NCBI RefSeq assembly: GCF_037975215.1
Contig: NZ_CP150239.1
Coordinates: 1,464,001-1,528,000 of the forward strand
Direction: 5' to 3'
DNA length: 64,000 bases
Origin: Solibacillus sp. FSL R5-0449
GTDB lineage: Bacteria; Bacillota; Bacilli; Bacillales_A; Planococcaceae
Both the position numbers and the translations under genes were made by a program. The notes under the pieces were generated by a model. It made no database searches and was not told where the DNA came from. It saw only the letters and a list, made by a program, of their open reading frames with translations. This document shows, piece by piece, positions 33,271 through 41,683 of this stretch; position 1 is the stretch's first letter; each line of letters begins with the position of its first letter.

Positions 33271-33607
33271 CCTTAATACCCTCAGTTTCCTGATATTTAA
33301 AAGGGAGTAGACTATACAATATAGGCGTTTGCCTACCAAGTATTATAGTCGTTGAACCTTCACCTCATAGAAAGGTGCTTGGCTGCTGATTACCGATTGT
33401 ATTGGCACTTAGGACATATTTAGCGAGAATTACAACCTCACAAAATATGCTTTTTTTCACCTTATGCTATCCAAAAATTTTTTTCTGCTTTCGCAACGTT
33501 CACGTTTATCGTTTCCAATTACGTTGTCGTATTTTTGGCTTTACGGCTTTCCAGCAATTTCACTTGTTTTGACACTGTTTTACAACAATGAAAGCCCTAG
33601 TCAGTTA
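33271..33607 (-). mobile_element. Group I intron (337 nt, no ORF) inserted in nrdE
   Basis: The 5' exon ends GCGCCT and the intron ends in G (AAGG before ACAGGC), as for group I introns with a U-G pair at the 5' site and a terminal omega-G. GGGC just inside the intron can pair with GCCT of the exon as P1. The conserved P7 region AGGTTCAACGACTATAAT and a later GTATAGTC are present, as in phage T4 and SP-beta group I introns. Intron removal restores AIAP-TGSISY. A TAA codon follows the exon at once, so unspliced message gives a truncated NrdE. Bacillus phages and B. cereus-group nrdE genes are known to carry group I introns. Confidence 0.9.
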
Positions 33608-35338
33608 AGGCGCGATTGCCAGTCGATAGCTATGGAATAGTCCATATTTCTGAACTTGTTTTTTCAATTCATCCCACATATTTCGAGTAATAATCGGAGT
33701 AGCCCCAAGTGCTTTAATCACTTCTGGTGCAAAATCTTTATCTTCTTTGTTTATATAGTTTTCAAAATAAATCCCGCTCGCATAATCACTTTTCTCAAAT
33801 CGATAAAACGTTTCGTTCTTTTGCTTCGCGATTTCCATTGATGATTTTAACGAGTAATAGTTCAACGATTCCATAAACGCATCGATAAATTCAATTGACT
33901 CTTTGGAACCATAACGAATCCCACTTTGTACGAGGTGTCCATGCAAGTTCATAACACCCAACCCGACAGAGTGCATCACTTTGTTGGCTTTGGATACAGA
34001 AGGGACGTTGACGATATCGGTCATCGTTGAAACATTCGTCAAAAGACGCATTGCTGTATCAACAAGCTGTCCGAAATCCTGAACTTTCGTCGCTTCGTGA
34101 ATGTCAATTGAACCTAAATTACAAGAAACATCGAGACCATATTTATTCGGCTCATTTTGGTCGGTAATGACGCTTGTTTGTTGATACTGGAGAATTTCAC
34201 TACAGAGGTTCGACATCTTCACACGCCCGATTTCCTTTAATGGATGGACATTGTTTACATTATCATCGAATATTTCGAACGGGTAACCCGATTCAAATTG
34301 TGCCTTTTTAATTTCCGTATATAGTTTACGGGCGTTTAATCGTTTCAGTTTACGGATGTTCGGATTATCCAATAGCTCATAGTACATTTCCGTAATTGAA
34401 ATTTCCGACATGCGTTTACCGTATTCTTTATAAATATCATAAGAACTGAACAAGACGATATCTTTATCGCGACGCATCAGTTCAAAGAAAATATCCGGTA
34501 AAATAATGCCTGTCGATAACGTAGCAAGTCGTATTTTATCATCTGCATTAGGTTTTTTAGACGAAATGAATGACTCAACATCTCCGTGAAAAACATTTAA
34601 ATAGACGACGCCGGAACCGTTTCGCTGCCCCAATTGGTTGCTGTAAGAAAACGAATTCTCCAGCAGTTTCGCAACGGGCATAACCCCGCTCGCACGGTTT
34701 AAGATCCCTTTAATCGGATCCCCTAATGGACGAAGATCGGTCAAGTTTACCCCGACACCGCCGCCTAAACGGGAAAGCTCCAAACAATAACCGATGTTCT
34801 CGGCAATCGAGTTCATTGTGTCGTCCATCGTCAGTTTGAAGCATGAGACAAGCTCGCCGCGCGCTTTTTTCCCGCTGTTTAAAGCAGTTGGGGTTGCCGG
34901 CTGGTAGGCAGTCATGATCGCTTCAATGGCCTTTTCCGCCAATGTTTCATCACCTTGTGCCAAATAAAGGGCGATGATGACGATCCGGTCCTCGTACTTT
35001 TCCAGAATCTCTTTTCCGTCCCGGCTTTTCATCGCATAGCTTTCGTAAAACTTTGAAGCACTCATGAAGGAAGGGAACCGGAACTTGTAGGAATAGGCTT
35101 TTTTGTACATCCGTTTAATAAAGTCCATCGAGTACAAGTCTAAAAACTCTTTTTCGTAATAGCCTTCATCAACTAAATAGCGCACTTTTTCCTCTATATC
35201 TATAAAGTAGCGCAGACGGACATTGACGTCTTCCAGAAAATAGCGGCGTGTCGCTTCTTTGTCTTTCGCCAAATCCAGTTCACCGGTCGCACGGTAACGG
35301 TTTAATATATCGTTATTTAATGTTAAATACTGTTTCAT
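33608..35338 (-). CDS. nrdE: nrdE exon 1, class Ib ribonucleotide reductase alpha subunit
   Basis: 577 codons from ATG 35338 (MKQYLTLNNDIL), which overlaps the nrdI stop as ATGA and is preceded by AAAGAGG. Visible features: PATPTALNSGKKARGELVSCFK with the substrate-site Cys, LSRLGGGVGVNLTDLRPLG, NVFHGDVESFISSKKPNADD, and SNLCSEI near residue 385, with the thiyl-radical Cys, N and E. Full length with exon 2 is 697 residues, as usual for NrdE. The subunit reduces ribonucleoside diphosphates to deoxy forms. The exon ends at the conserved RLAIAP. Confidence 0.95.
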
Positions 35339-35703
35339 ATCGATGCCTCTTTCCAAATGGAGTAGTAGTAATCTGTAATCGATTCGTAATTAGCCGGAGT
35401 TCCTCGCATTTCCACTTTTTCTATTAACGGAATTCCGTATTGTGCAGCTAAAGTGTCACCAGCACGGCCGAAAAAATCATGACCGAAATTACGGTTTCCG
35501 CTTACGATGATTCCTTTGCATAATTCGTAGTTTGCCGTCATGAACTGGTCGACGATAGGGGGGACAGAGCCTAATCCATCCGTATACGTAAGTAACAGAT
35601 ACGGTTCATCGATTTTTACCACTTCGGCCAGATCCATAGCGGGCAAGCCGAGTTTTTGCACGATATATCGTACATTGCCAGTTCGTGAAGCATAAATGAT
35701 CAT
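35335..35703 (-). CDS. nrdI: Flavodoxin-like protein NrdI
   Basis: 122 residues. MIIYASRTGNVRYIVQKLG at the N-terminus is the FMN phosphate-binding loop of NrdI, followed by YTDGLGSVPPIVDQFM and GNRNFGHDFFGRAGDTLA, which cradle the flavin. NrdI supplies the oxidant for assembling the dimanganese-tyrosyl cofactor in NrdF. Start and stop codons overlap nrdH and nrdE by four bases each (ATGA), so the operon is translationally coupled. It argues that the NrdF enzyme is a manganese type. Confidence 0.95.
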   Translation of the reverse strand: MIIYASRTGNVRYIVQKLGLPAMDLAEVVKIDEPYLLLTYTDGLGSVPPIVDQFMTANYELCKGIIVSGNRNFGHDFFGRAGDTLAAQYGIPLIEKVEMRGTPANYESITDYYYSIWKEASI

Positions 35704-35927
35704 GCAGTTATTTCAGAAATGCGATCGATAATAGAAGTCGGCTCTGCAATAAATTCACCGTTTATTTCAAATAACGGCACTGACTGAAAACCTGCATCGA
35801 TTACTTGTTGTTTTGCTTTTTCATCCTGATCAATATTAATGACTTCTACTTCCAATTTGGCTGCATCAAGTTCGGATTTTACCCAGAGACATTTTGGGCA
35901 AATTGTTTTCGTATAAAGTTTCATCAT
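35700..35927 (-). CDS. nrdH: Glutaredoxin-like NrdH
   Basis: 75 residues from MMKLYTKTICPKC. The redox motif is C-P-K-C at residues 10-13, followed by the thioredoxin-fold segment VEVINIDQDEKAKQQ and the cis-Pro motif SVPLFEINGEF. It would donate electrons to NrdE. GAGGGATTCT precedes the ATG; either of two adjacent ATG codons could start. Longer upstream frames run into the riboswitch terminator and are not coding. First gene of nrdHIEF. Confidence 0.9.
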   Translation of the reverse strand: MMKLYTKTICPKCLWVKSELDAAKLEVEVINIDQDEKAKQQVIDAGFQSVPLFEINGEFIAEPTSIIDRISEITA

Positions 35928-35987
35928 AGAATCCCTCGCTATATAAGTATTACTAATGATTGTGCCGTATATATTTTGCGGAAAAAA

Positions 35988-36021
35988 ACAAAAAAAGCTA
36001 TCCCGGAAAACAGGATAGCTT
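35988..36021 (-). terminator. Riboswitch-controlled terminator before nrdH
   Basis: On the minus strand AAGCTATCC and GGATAGCTT pair around a nine-base loop and are followed by eight T residues. It lies between the cobalamin aptamer and nrdH and is the expected expression platform. Confidence 0.88.
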
Positions 36022-36084
36022 GAAATGGAAACGGAAAGAGAGCGCGCCTCCATTTCCTATTCCCCGAAGAAATGTACGTAGTTT

Positions 36085-36245
36085 TAACGAGGCAGGTCTC
36101 CTGGCTTTGCTTCATCCGTCAGACGTACCTTCCCATGCCAGTAGCACAGTGGTCTATTCGCCTTCAGTCAGCATTTACAGTTGCGGGGACAGCGTTGGCT
36201 TTGCACCAAACTTCCCTTTTAAACTACATTTAGTAGTACCTTGTT
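36085..36245 (-). promoter_or_regulatory. Cobalamin riboswitch controlling nrdHIEF
   Basis: Read on the minus strand the sequence contains GGGAAGTTTGGTGCAAAGCC, ACGCTGTCCCCGCAACTGTA, CCACTG, GGCATGGGAAGGT and the B12 box AAGCCAGGAGACCTGC, all in the conserved order of cobalamin riboswitches. With the terminator downstream, adenosylcobalamin should switch the class Ib reductase off. Such control usually implies a B12-dependent class II reductase (NrdJ) elsewhere in the genome. Confidence 0.95.
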
Positions 36246-36422
36246 AAAAAAACACAATATATAGTTGAATTGAGTATAAGCGTTAACAACCTAAAAGTAA
36301 AGGGTCTATTGAATGATTGCATAAATCCAACCAAAACCCTAGACAACTCACTATTGAAAATAAAGAAAAAATATGGTTTTGTTATAACTGCATGAAGTTA
36401 GTATATAAAAAGAGAAAGTTGG

Positions 36423-36866
36423 ATGAATATGTCGATTCAATTAAAAATTAAGAAAACCAACCCCGAAGCCGTAATGCCGAAACAGGCACGAGAAGGGGAT
36501 GCAGGGATGGATTTGAGTGCGGTTGAAGACAACGTTTTACTGCCTGGAGAATACGGGTTAATTAAAACCGGACTTCAAATCGAATTGCCGGAAGGAACAG
36601 AAGCTCAAGTACGTCCACGTAGCGGATTAGCATTGAAACACGGGATTACTGTGTTAAATAGTCCAGGTACGATCGATGCAGGCTACCGCGGTGAGGTCGG
36701 GGTTATTTTAATTAATCACGGGAAAGAGCCGTTTACGATTGAAAAGGGGATGCGTATCGCTCAGTTAGTCGTTCAATATGTTCCGCAAGTTTTCGTTGAA
36801 GAAACGGACGAGCTGACAGATTCGGAGCGCGGTGACAAAGGCTTTGGTTCGAGCGGAGTGAAATAA
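36423..36866 (+). CDS. dut: dUTP diphosphatase (dUTPase)
   Basis: 147 residues (or 146 from the second Met). All five trimeric dUTPase motifs are visible: [40 protein letters not shown] with the catalytic Asp and Tyr, the RIAQLVV strand, and the C-terminal [11 protein letters not shown]-loop-like arm. It cleaves dUTP to dUMP and pyrophosphate, feeding dTMP synthesis and keeping uracil out of DNA. It is divergent from the nrd operon, a functional neighbour in deoxynucleotide metabolism. Confidence 0.96.
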   Translation: MNMSIQLKIKKTNPEAVMPKQAREGDAGMDLSAVEDNVLLPGEYGLIKTGLQIELPEGTEAQVRPRSGLALKHGITVLNSPGTIDAGYRGEVGVILINHGKEPFTIEKGMRIAQLVVQYVPQVFVEETDELTDSERGDKGFGSSGVK

Positions 36867-36870
36867 TGGA

Positions 36871-36905
36871 AAAAAGCCTGGTTCCAGATGAACTCAGGCT
36901 TTTTC
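36871..36905. terminator. Bidirectional terminator
   Basis: AAAAAGCCTG and CAGGCTTTTT pair around a 14-base loop with inner TTC/GAA pairs, between convergent dut and a membrane-protein gene. Confidence 0.88.
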
Positions 36906-37216
36906 TAATCCTCTTTTTTCCACTTTATATAATTGTACGTAGTTTGAATCCCAAAAAGTAGTATGAAAAATAGCGTGAAAAATATAAAGAGATTAGTGAA
37001 ACCTTCAAACAAATAAATAATGATCAACGCTATGATACAAATGGGAATGGAATAAAGGTCGCGCAAAAATTTACGGCGGTATGATAGCCCATGATAGGCG
37101 ATTTTAAATCCTTTATCCACTTTCGGTTTTTCCCTGTAGTAGATCGATAGAATAAGTGGTGTAATAAAAACTAAAATAAGTATAAATGCAATTGAAAAAT
37201 CAATCATATTAATCAC
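36905..37216 (-). CDS. Small membrane protein, unknown
   Basis: 103 residues from GTG 37216, or 100 from ATG 37207, which is spaced better from GGTG. It has two to three hydrophobic segments (about 8-26, 55-72 and 75-92) with a basic, Tyr-rich loop between (KVDKGFKIAYHGLSYRRKF). No family recognised. It overlaps the preceding gene by eight bases, so both are made together and may act as a pair in the membrane. Confidence 0.65.
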   Translation of the reverse strand: MINMIDFSIAFILILVFITPLILSIYYREKPKVDKGFKIAYHGLSYRRKFLRDLYSIPICIIALIIIYLFEGFTNLFIFFTLFFILLFGIQTTYNYIKWKKED

Positions 37217-37637
37217 CGTTCTTTCCTGTTGTCACAATATCGATTTGCGTCACAATTTTTGTAATCGGTAAAAACGTTAATTCACATTGATAACGCCCAT
37301 CAGGGAAGTCTTTGTAAGTACTGGATTTAATATTGTAAACTTTGTTTTCAATCGTAACCTCAGTCGTATCGATACTTCTGCCATGCCCATTTACAAAGGT
37401 GATTTCGCAACTTCCTCCAGCAGTTTTCTGATCACCTGTCTGCAGATGATAGAAATCGTAGCTGTAAATCCCTGAAACAATCAGCATAAACAGCGAAAGC
37501 ACACCAAGCATAATTGTGTTCAAATTATAGGGGGATACTTTCTTATTTACGAATTGCCGGATAAAAAAGAAAGCAGCAATGATAAATAATAAAGTGAAAA
37601 TGATAAGTGCACTGTAAAATCCAATAAGCATGAACAT
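37209..37637 (-). CDS. Membrane protein with extracytoplasmic domain, unknown
   Basis: 142 residues with two hydrophobic segments (about 4-28 and 42-62) followed by an 80-residue domain with two Cys (GGSCEITFVNG and GRYQCELTFLP), likely outside the cell and possibly disulfide bonded. A ribosome site GAGGGGGC precedes ATG 37637. No family recognised. It is first of a two-gene unit with the 103-residue membrane protein. Confidence 0.65.
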   Translation of the reverse strand: MFMLIGFYSALIIFTLLFIIAAFFFIRQFVNKKVSPYNLNTIMLGVLSLFMLIVSGIYSYDFYHLQTGDQKTAGGSCEITFVNGHGRSIDTTEVTIENKVYNIKSSTYKDFPDGRYQCELTFLPITKIVTQIDIVTTGKNGD

Positions 37638-37879
37638 GCCCCCTCTAAACTCATTTCCTAATTTACGAAGAAGTTGGAAAAAAGTTTCAAAATGATCTTA
37701 TTTTTATTTTATTGGAATAATAAGAGATTGAAGTTACATAAGGACTTTTCTAACGAAGTATAAATGGGCATATGCATAAGGGTAACGTTTTTCCGTTGAG
37801 AAGGGGATCAATCGATTTTAGGCGAATTGATAACAAAGGGAAAATGTTAAATTTGGTGTGAGATAAAGGGAGGCATTGT

Positions 37880-38767
37880 ATGCGAAGTGTGCAAAGTGTA
37901 TTGTTTGAGAAGTTTTTAGTGCTGCGCGGAACGAAAAAGAAATTTATGGATTTACGCCTGCTCGATGATTTTATTGCAATGAAACATAATGAAAGACCGT
38001 ATGAACTGGATGCTAAATTCAAAGAGCAGCACCAAATCCAAAAAGACGAACTGAATGGCATGAACTATTACACGATCAATGAACAGCAAACACCGGAAAA
38101 GGTCATTTATTATTTCCATGGTGGTGCCTATATTAATGATCCACTGATTTTTCATTGGCGCTATTTAGTGAAGCTTGCACAGGAATCAAACTTCACGATT
38201 GTCGTGCCGATTTATCCGAAGCTGCCTAAACATACACATAAAGAGTGCTTTACTGCCATTCATGATTTATATGATCAGCTCGTTTTAAAATATGATGCGC
38301 CGTTTATTTTTATGGGGGATTCAGCAGGCGGTGGACTGGCATTGGCGCTGGCGCAGGATGTAAAGAGGTTCTCAAAAAAACAGCCACAGCATATTGTTCT
38401 ACATTCCGCATGGCTCGATGTCCGCGGTGAAGATCCGCGCTATAAAGAACTTGAAAAACTGGACCCGATGCTAGGTGTGCTCGGTGCACAGGAGCTGGGT
38501 AGGTTATGGGCGGACGGATTGGAGTTAACCGACTACAAAATAAGTCCTGTCTATGGGGAACTGAAAGACATCGGTCAAATTACCGCTTTTGTCGGAACTG
38601 GTGAACTGCTGCTTGTCGATGCAGCTATGCTGCTCGATAAAGCAAAAGAACAAGGCGTAACAATCGATTACTTCGAATACCCGAGAATGAATCATGTTTT
38701 TCCGGTATTTCCGATTCCGGAAGCAAAGAAAGCTATGAAACAACTGCTCAATATCATAAAGAATTAA
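37880..38767 (+). CDS. Alpha/beta hydrolase, HSL/Aes-type esterase
   Basis: 295 residues. The oxyanion-hole motif YYFHGGAYIND lies near residue 77, the nucleophile elbow GDSAGGGLALALA near 145, and the catalytic His near 275 in RMNHVFPVF; this order is typical of hormone-sensitive-lipase family carboxylesterases such as Aes. It hydrolyses short-chain esters in the cytoplasm. GGGAGGCATTGT precedes the ATG. Natural substrate unknown; monocistronic. Confidence 0.9.
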   Translation: MRSVQSVLFEKFLVLRGTKKKFMDLRLLDDFIAMKHNERPYELDAKFKEQHQIQKDELNGMNYYTINEQQTPEKVIYYFHGGAYINDPLIFHWRYLVKLAQESNFTIVVPIYPKLPKHTHKECFTAIHDLYDQLVLKYDAPFIFMGDSAGGGLALALAQDVKRFSKKQPQHIVLHSAWLDVRGEDPRYKELEKLDPMLGVLGAQELGRLWADGLELTDYKISPVYGELKDIGQITAFVGTGELLLVDAAMLLDKAKEQGVTIDYFEYPRMNHVFPVFPIPEAKKAMKQLLNIIKN

Positions 38768-38880
38768 CCCGAATGAACAATGCATAAATAGTATATTATC
38801 CGACACAAGCAAGTGATTGGTGGAGATTTGTCGGCCAAATTAACAGTAGTTTGTAAGGGAAAAGTGCATTGAACTAACAG

Positions 38881-38925
38881 AAAACAGGTGTGTTGAAAAT
38901 TTTAAATTTCATCACACCTGTTTTT
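38881..38925. terminator. Bidirectional terminator
   Basis: AAAACAGGTGTG and CACACCTGTTTTT pair, with inner TGAAAATT/AATTTCA pairs extending the stem. Confidence 0.88.
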
Positions 38926-38927
38926 AA

Positions 38928-39695
38928 TTATTGTACTGTGTACCCACCATCTAATACGACAGCCTGACCAGTCATTCCTTTTGCATCCTCGCTTGAAATA
39001 AATAAAGCAAGATTAGAAATTTCCTTTACATCAAGTAATCGTTTTTGGGGAACGAGTGGATAGATTACTTCTTCCAATACATTTTCGAGAGGAATATTGC
39101 GTGTTGTTGCCAAGTCTTGCAATTGGTTTCGAACAAGTGGTGTATCTACGTATCCCGGGCAAATTGCGTTAACTGTAATGCCATCTGATGCCGTTTCAAG
39201 TGCCGCGACTTTTGTTAACCCGATAACCCCATGTTTAGCCGAATTGTATGCGGCTTTTCCTGCAAATCCAACGAGTCCATTTATGGATGACATATTAATA
39301 ATACGACCAAATTTTTGTTTTCTCATATGTGGTAATACATGTTTGGTTAATACAAATGGAGCCGTTAACATAATTTTTATTAGTAGTTCGAATCGTTCTG
39401 TAGGAAAATCTTCTAACATTGCTACATGTTGCATGCCCGCATTGTTTATAAGTATGTCAATCCGCTCAAATTTTTGAATCGTTTCATTTATTGCAGCTAT
39501 AATTTCTTCTTCTTTTGTAACATCGCATTTTAATCCAGCAGCTCTTTCACCAAGCGTGCTCGCTGCTGCTTTCACTTTTTCTTCATTTATATCGGTCAGC
39601 ACGACAAAAGCACCTTTAGTATAAAAATCTTTTGCTATTTCAAATCCTATACCTTGTGCTGCACCTGTAATGAATAACACTTTATTTTGTACCAC
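38928..39695 (-). CDS. 3-hydroxybutyrate dehydrogenase (SDR family)
   Basis: 255 residues from GTG 39695, nine bases after AGGAGGC; the ten codons upstream include the ribosome site. Short-chain dehydrogenase motifs: FITGAAQGIGFEIA, LINNAGMQHVA, catalytic Ser in NMSSINGLVG, Y-x-x-x-K as YNSAKHG, and AICPGYVDTPLVRNQL. The QH and PLV elements match D-3-hydroxybutyrate dehydrogenases. It converts 3-hydroxybutyrate to acetoacetate with NAD+. A decayed GntP-family permease, the usual partner, lies upstream on the same strand. Confidence 0.88.
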   Translation of the reverse strand: MVQNKVLFITGAAQGIGFEIAKDFYTKGAFVVLTDINEEKVKAAASTLGERAAGLKCDVTKEEEIIAAINETIQKFERIDILINNAGMQHVAMLEDFPTERFELLIKIMLTAPFVLTKHVLPHMRKQKFGRIINMSSINGLVGFAGKAAYNSAKHGVIGLTKVAALETASDGITVNAICPGYVDTPLVRNQLQDLATTRNIPLENVLEEVIYPLVPQKRLLDVKEISNLALFISSEDAKGMTGQAVVLDGGYTVQ

Positions 39696-39818
39696 CCAAA
39701 AAACGCCTCCTAGATTAGGAGCCAAAAGAGCTGGCTCCGTTTAATTTTGATTGTCAAAGCACTAATGAAAACTTTCGGTATTTGAAGCAACCCATTTCAT
39801 AACTACCAGCCTATTAAA

Positions 39819-40076
39819 CTATCCAAAGAATGTATAAAGAGCGATGATAACAAATACGGCCAATGTTTTAATGATAGTAATAGCAAAAATGTTACGATAA
39901 GACTGTTTATGTGTTAATCCTGTTACCGCCAGCAGGGTGATGACCGCGCCGTTATGAGGAAGGGTATCCATCCCTCCTGATGCCATTGCCACGACACGGT
40001 GCATAACTTAAGGTGGAATATTGGCCGCCATAATTTCAATTGCAGGACTTAGTAAATTTTTTATCCAATCTTCCAT
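39819..40076 (-). pseudogene. Decayed GntP-family permease (C-terminal remnant)
   Basis: From ATG 40076, preceded by GAGGTAAC, the frame reads MEDWIKNLLSPAIEIMAANI then PP and meets TAA, where GntP permeases have PEVxHRVxAMASGG. The frame continues after the stop as VMHRVVAMASGGMDTLPHNG and ends ALYTFFG, the normal C-terminus. The whole remnant is 86 codons, while GntP transporters have about 450 residues. An internal deletion has removed the body and a nonsense change (probably GAA to TAA) followed. It probably once imported hydroxybutyrate or gluconate. Confidence 0.85.
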
Positions 40077-40196
40077 TTTTTGTTACCTCGCGTCTTCTAT
40101 TATTTGTATGTATTAGTTTATACTGTATAAGAGGAAGTGGCTATACATAATGTAGTGGTAGTAAGTCTTATCATGAAGTGCAAGGAGATTTCAGTT

Positions 40197-40733
40197 ATGA
40201 AACTGTATGTAATTCGTCATTGTGAAGCTGAGGGACAGGCACCGGATGCGTGTTTAACTATGGCTGGCAAGGAAGCTAGCGAGCGTTTAGCAAATTTTTT
40301 ACAGCACTTAAATATAGAACGAGTCATTTCAAGCCCCTATACAAGGGCAGTTCAGACAATACAGTCTTTTGTTTTACAAAATAATATTCCGTTTAAATTA
40401 GATGATCGTCTAAAAGAAAGGGTATTAAGCAGTGTAAATCTTCCCGACTGGTATGAAAAGTTACAACAAACTTATATCGACAAGGATTTAAAATTCCTGG
40501 GCGGGGAATCAAGTAATGAAGCCGCACAACGCATTAATGAAGTTGTAGAAGAATTAAAACAAAGTACTCATATGTCATTGGTGATTGTTACACACGGCAA
40601 TATAATGTCATTACTACTCAATCATTTTCAATCGGATTTTGGTTTTGAAGAATGGAAGCAGCTGTCAAATCCGGATGTCTTTGAAATAGAGTTTAGCAAT
40701 AATCAAACTGTTGTAAACCGAATATGGCAGTAA
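40197..40733 (+). CDS. Histidine phosphatase family protein
   Basis: 178 residues from ATG 40197 after AAGGAGATTTCAGTT; an upstream GTG-type extension lacks conserved sequence. The catalytic KLYVIRHCEAEG has R-H at residues 6-7, SSPYTRAVQT lies near 45, and the second His is in VTHGNIM near 130. It is a phosphoglycerate-mutase-like phosphatase, cytoplasmic. Substrate unknown. A phosphoesterase gene follows 36 bases later, probably co-transcribed. Confidence 0.87.
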   Translation: MKLYVIRHCEAEGQAPDACLTMAGKEASERLANFLQHLNIERVISSPYTRAVQTIQSFVLQNNIPFKLDDRLKERVLSSVNLPDWYEKLQQTYIDKDLKFLGGESSNEAAQRINEVVEELKQSTHMSLVIVTHGNIMSLLLNHFQSDFGFEEWKQLSNPDVFEIEFSNNQTVVNRIWQ

Positions 40734-40769
40734 AAAGCGCAAAATAGGTTGCAGAAAAGCAGGTGCAAT

Positions 40770-41504
40770 ATGAAAAATTATTTCATTATTAGTGATATCC
40801 ACGGTCAATATAAAGCATTTGAAAAGTTATTAACATATTGGAATCAAAAGGATACACTTGTTTTACTTGGTGATTTAATCGATCGGGGACCAAGGTCTTA
40901 TGAGGTCGTGCAAAAAGTAATGAACTTAAAACGGCAGTACGGGGAGCAGGTTATTTTTTGCAAAGGGAATCATGAAGCGATGCTGCTGGATTTTCTCGAA
41001 AATCCTGGACAAAAACACGCCTTTTATTACAAATATGGCGGTCGGGAAACAATGGCTTCATTTTTAAAGTATTTACCGGTCGAAGTAAGTGAACTGGACC
41101 CGATTGAACAAGCGCAAGTCGTAAAAGAGAAGTTTGCGAAGGAATTGGATTTTTTAAATAACGGCAAATTATATGAAATCGCAGGAAATCTGTTGTTGAC
41201 GCATGCAGGGTTTGATTCGAGTTTCGCGACCGTTGATGAGACGCAGGATGAAAATTTCTTATGGATTCGCCAGCATTATAAAAATGAAAATAAAACACCG
41301 TATATCAATGTTTTTGGCCATACACCATTACAACACATCCATGATTGCAATGATGTTTGGATTAGTGAAGACCAAAAATATATTGGAATAGACGGCGGGT
41401 GTTATTTTACAGGTCAATTGAATGGCATCGTTCTGTCGGAAGATGGACAAATCGTTCATATATATGCCGTTACTTCGGACAAAACCGAAAACTATGATAA
41501 TTGA
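40770..41504 (+). CDS. Metallophosphoesterase (PrpE/ApaH-like)
   Basis: 244 residues from ATG 40770 after GCAGGTGCA. Metal-ligand motifs of the calcineurin-like superfamily: FIISDIHGQY, LVLLGDLIDRGPRS, FCKGNHEAML, LLTHAGFDSSF and NVFGHTPLQH. Size and motifs match bacterial serine/threonine phosphatases or symmetrical Ap4A hydrolases such as B. subtilis PrpE. It would act in the cytoplasm on phosphoproteins or dinucleoside polyphosphates. Family assignment firm, substrate not. Confidence 0.9.
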   Translation: MKNYFIISDIHGQYKAFEKLLTYWNQKDTLVLLGDLIDRGPRSYEVVQKVMNLKRQYGEQVIFCKGNHEAMLLDFLENPGQKHAFYYKYGGRETMASFLKYLPVEVSELDPIEQAQVVKEKFAKELDFLNNGKLYEIAGNLLLTHAGFDSSFATVDETQDENFLWIRQHYKNENKTPYINVFGHTPLQHIHDCNDVWISEDQKYIGIDGGCYFTGQLNGIVLSEDGQIVHIYAVTSDKTENYDN

Positions 41505-41606
41505 CAGGTGTCGTTTAGACTGAGTATAAAGTTATAATTGTATAATATTTTTTCTTGTATGTATGTTTTCTCCCGGTTTTTTGGTATACTACAATCAACG
41601 ATATGT

Positions 41607-41650
41607 AAAAGAGGTTATCCCGTTCGATTTTGTGCGGGGTAACCTCTTTC
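41607..41650 (+). promoter_or_regulatory. Strong hairpin just upstream of the CDF transporter gene
   Basis: AAAGAGGTTATCCCG and CGGGGTAACCTCTTT form a nearly perfect 15-bp stem with a 12-base loop, 34 bases before the transporter start. It lacks a clean T-run on the plus strand but could end leader transcription or shield the message. It does not match the yybP-ykoY manganese riboswitch. Confidence 0.5.
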
Positions 41651-41683
41651 GTGTTTAAAGAAGTTTTTCAGGGAGGAAACATT

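Noticed and set aside
33271-33339. N-terminal extension of the nrdE exon 2 ORF
   Set aside because: This is read-through into the group I intron; the conserved protein begins at TGSISY at 33270.
35960-36247. Plus-strand 95-codon ORF over the nrd leader
   Set aside because: It lies antisense to the cobalamin riboswitch and its terminator and has no ribosome site.
41607-41650. yybP-ykoY manganese riboswitch before the CDF gene
   Set aside because: The conserved GGGGAGTA-type internal loops are not present; it is a single simple stem.
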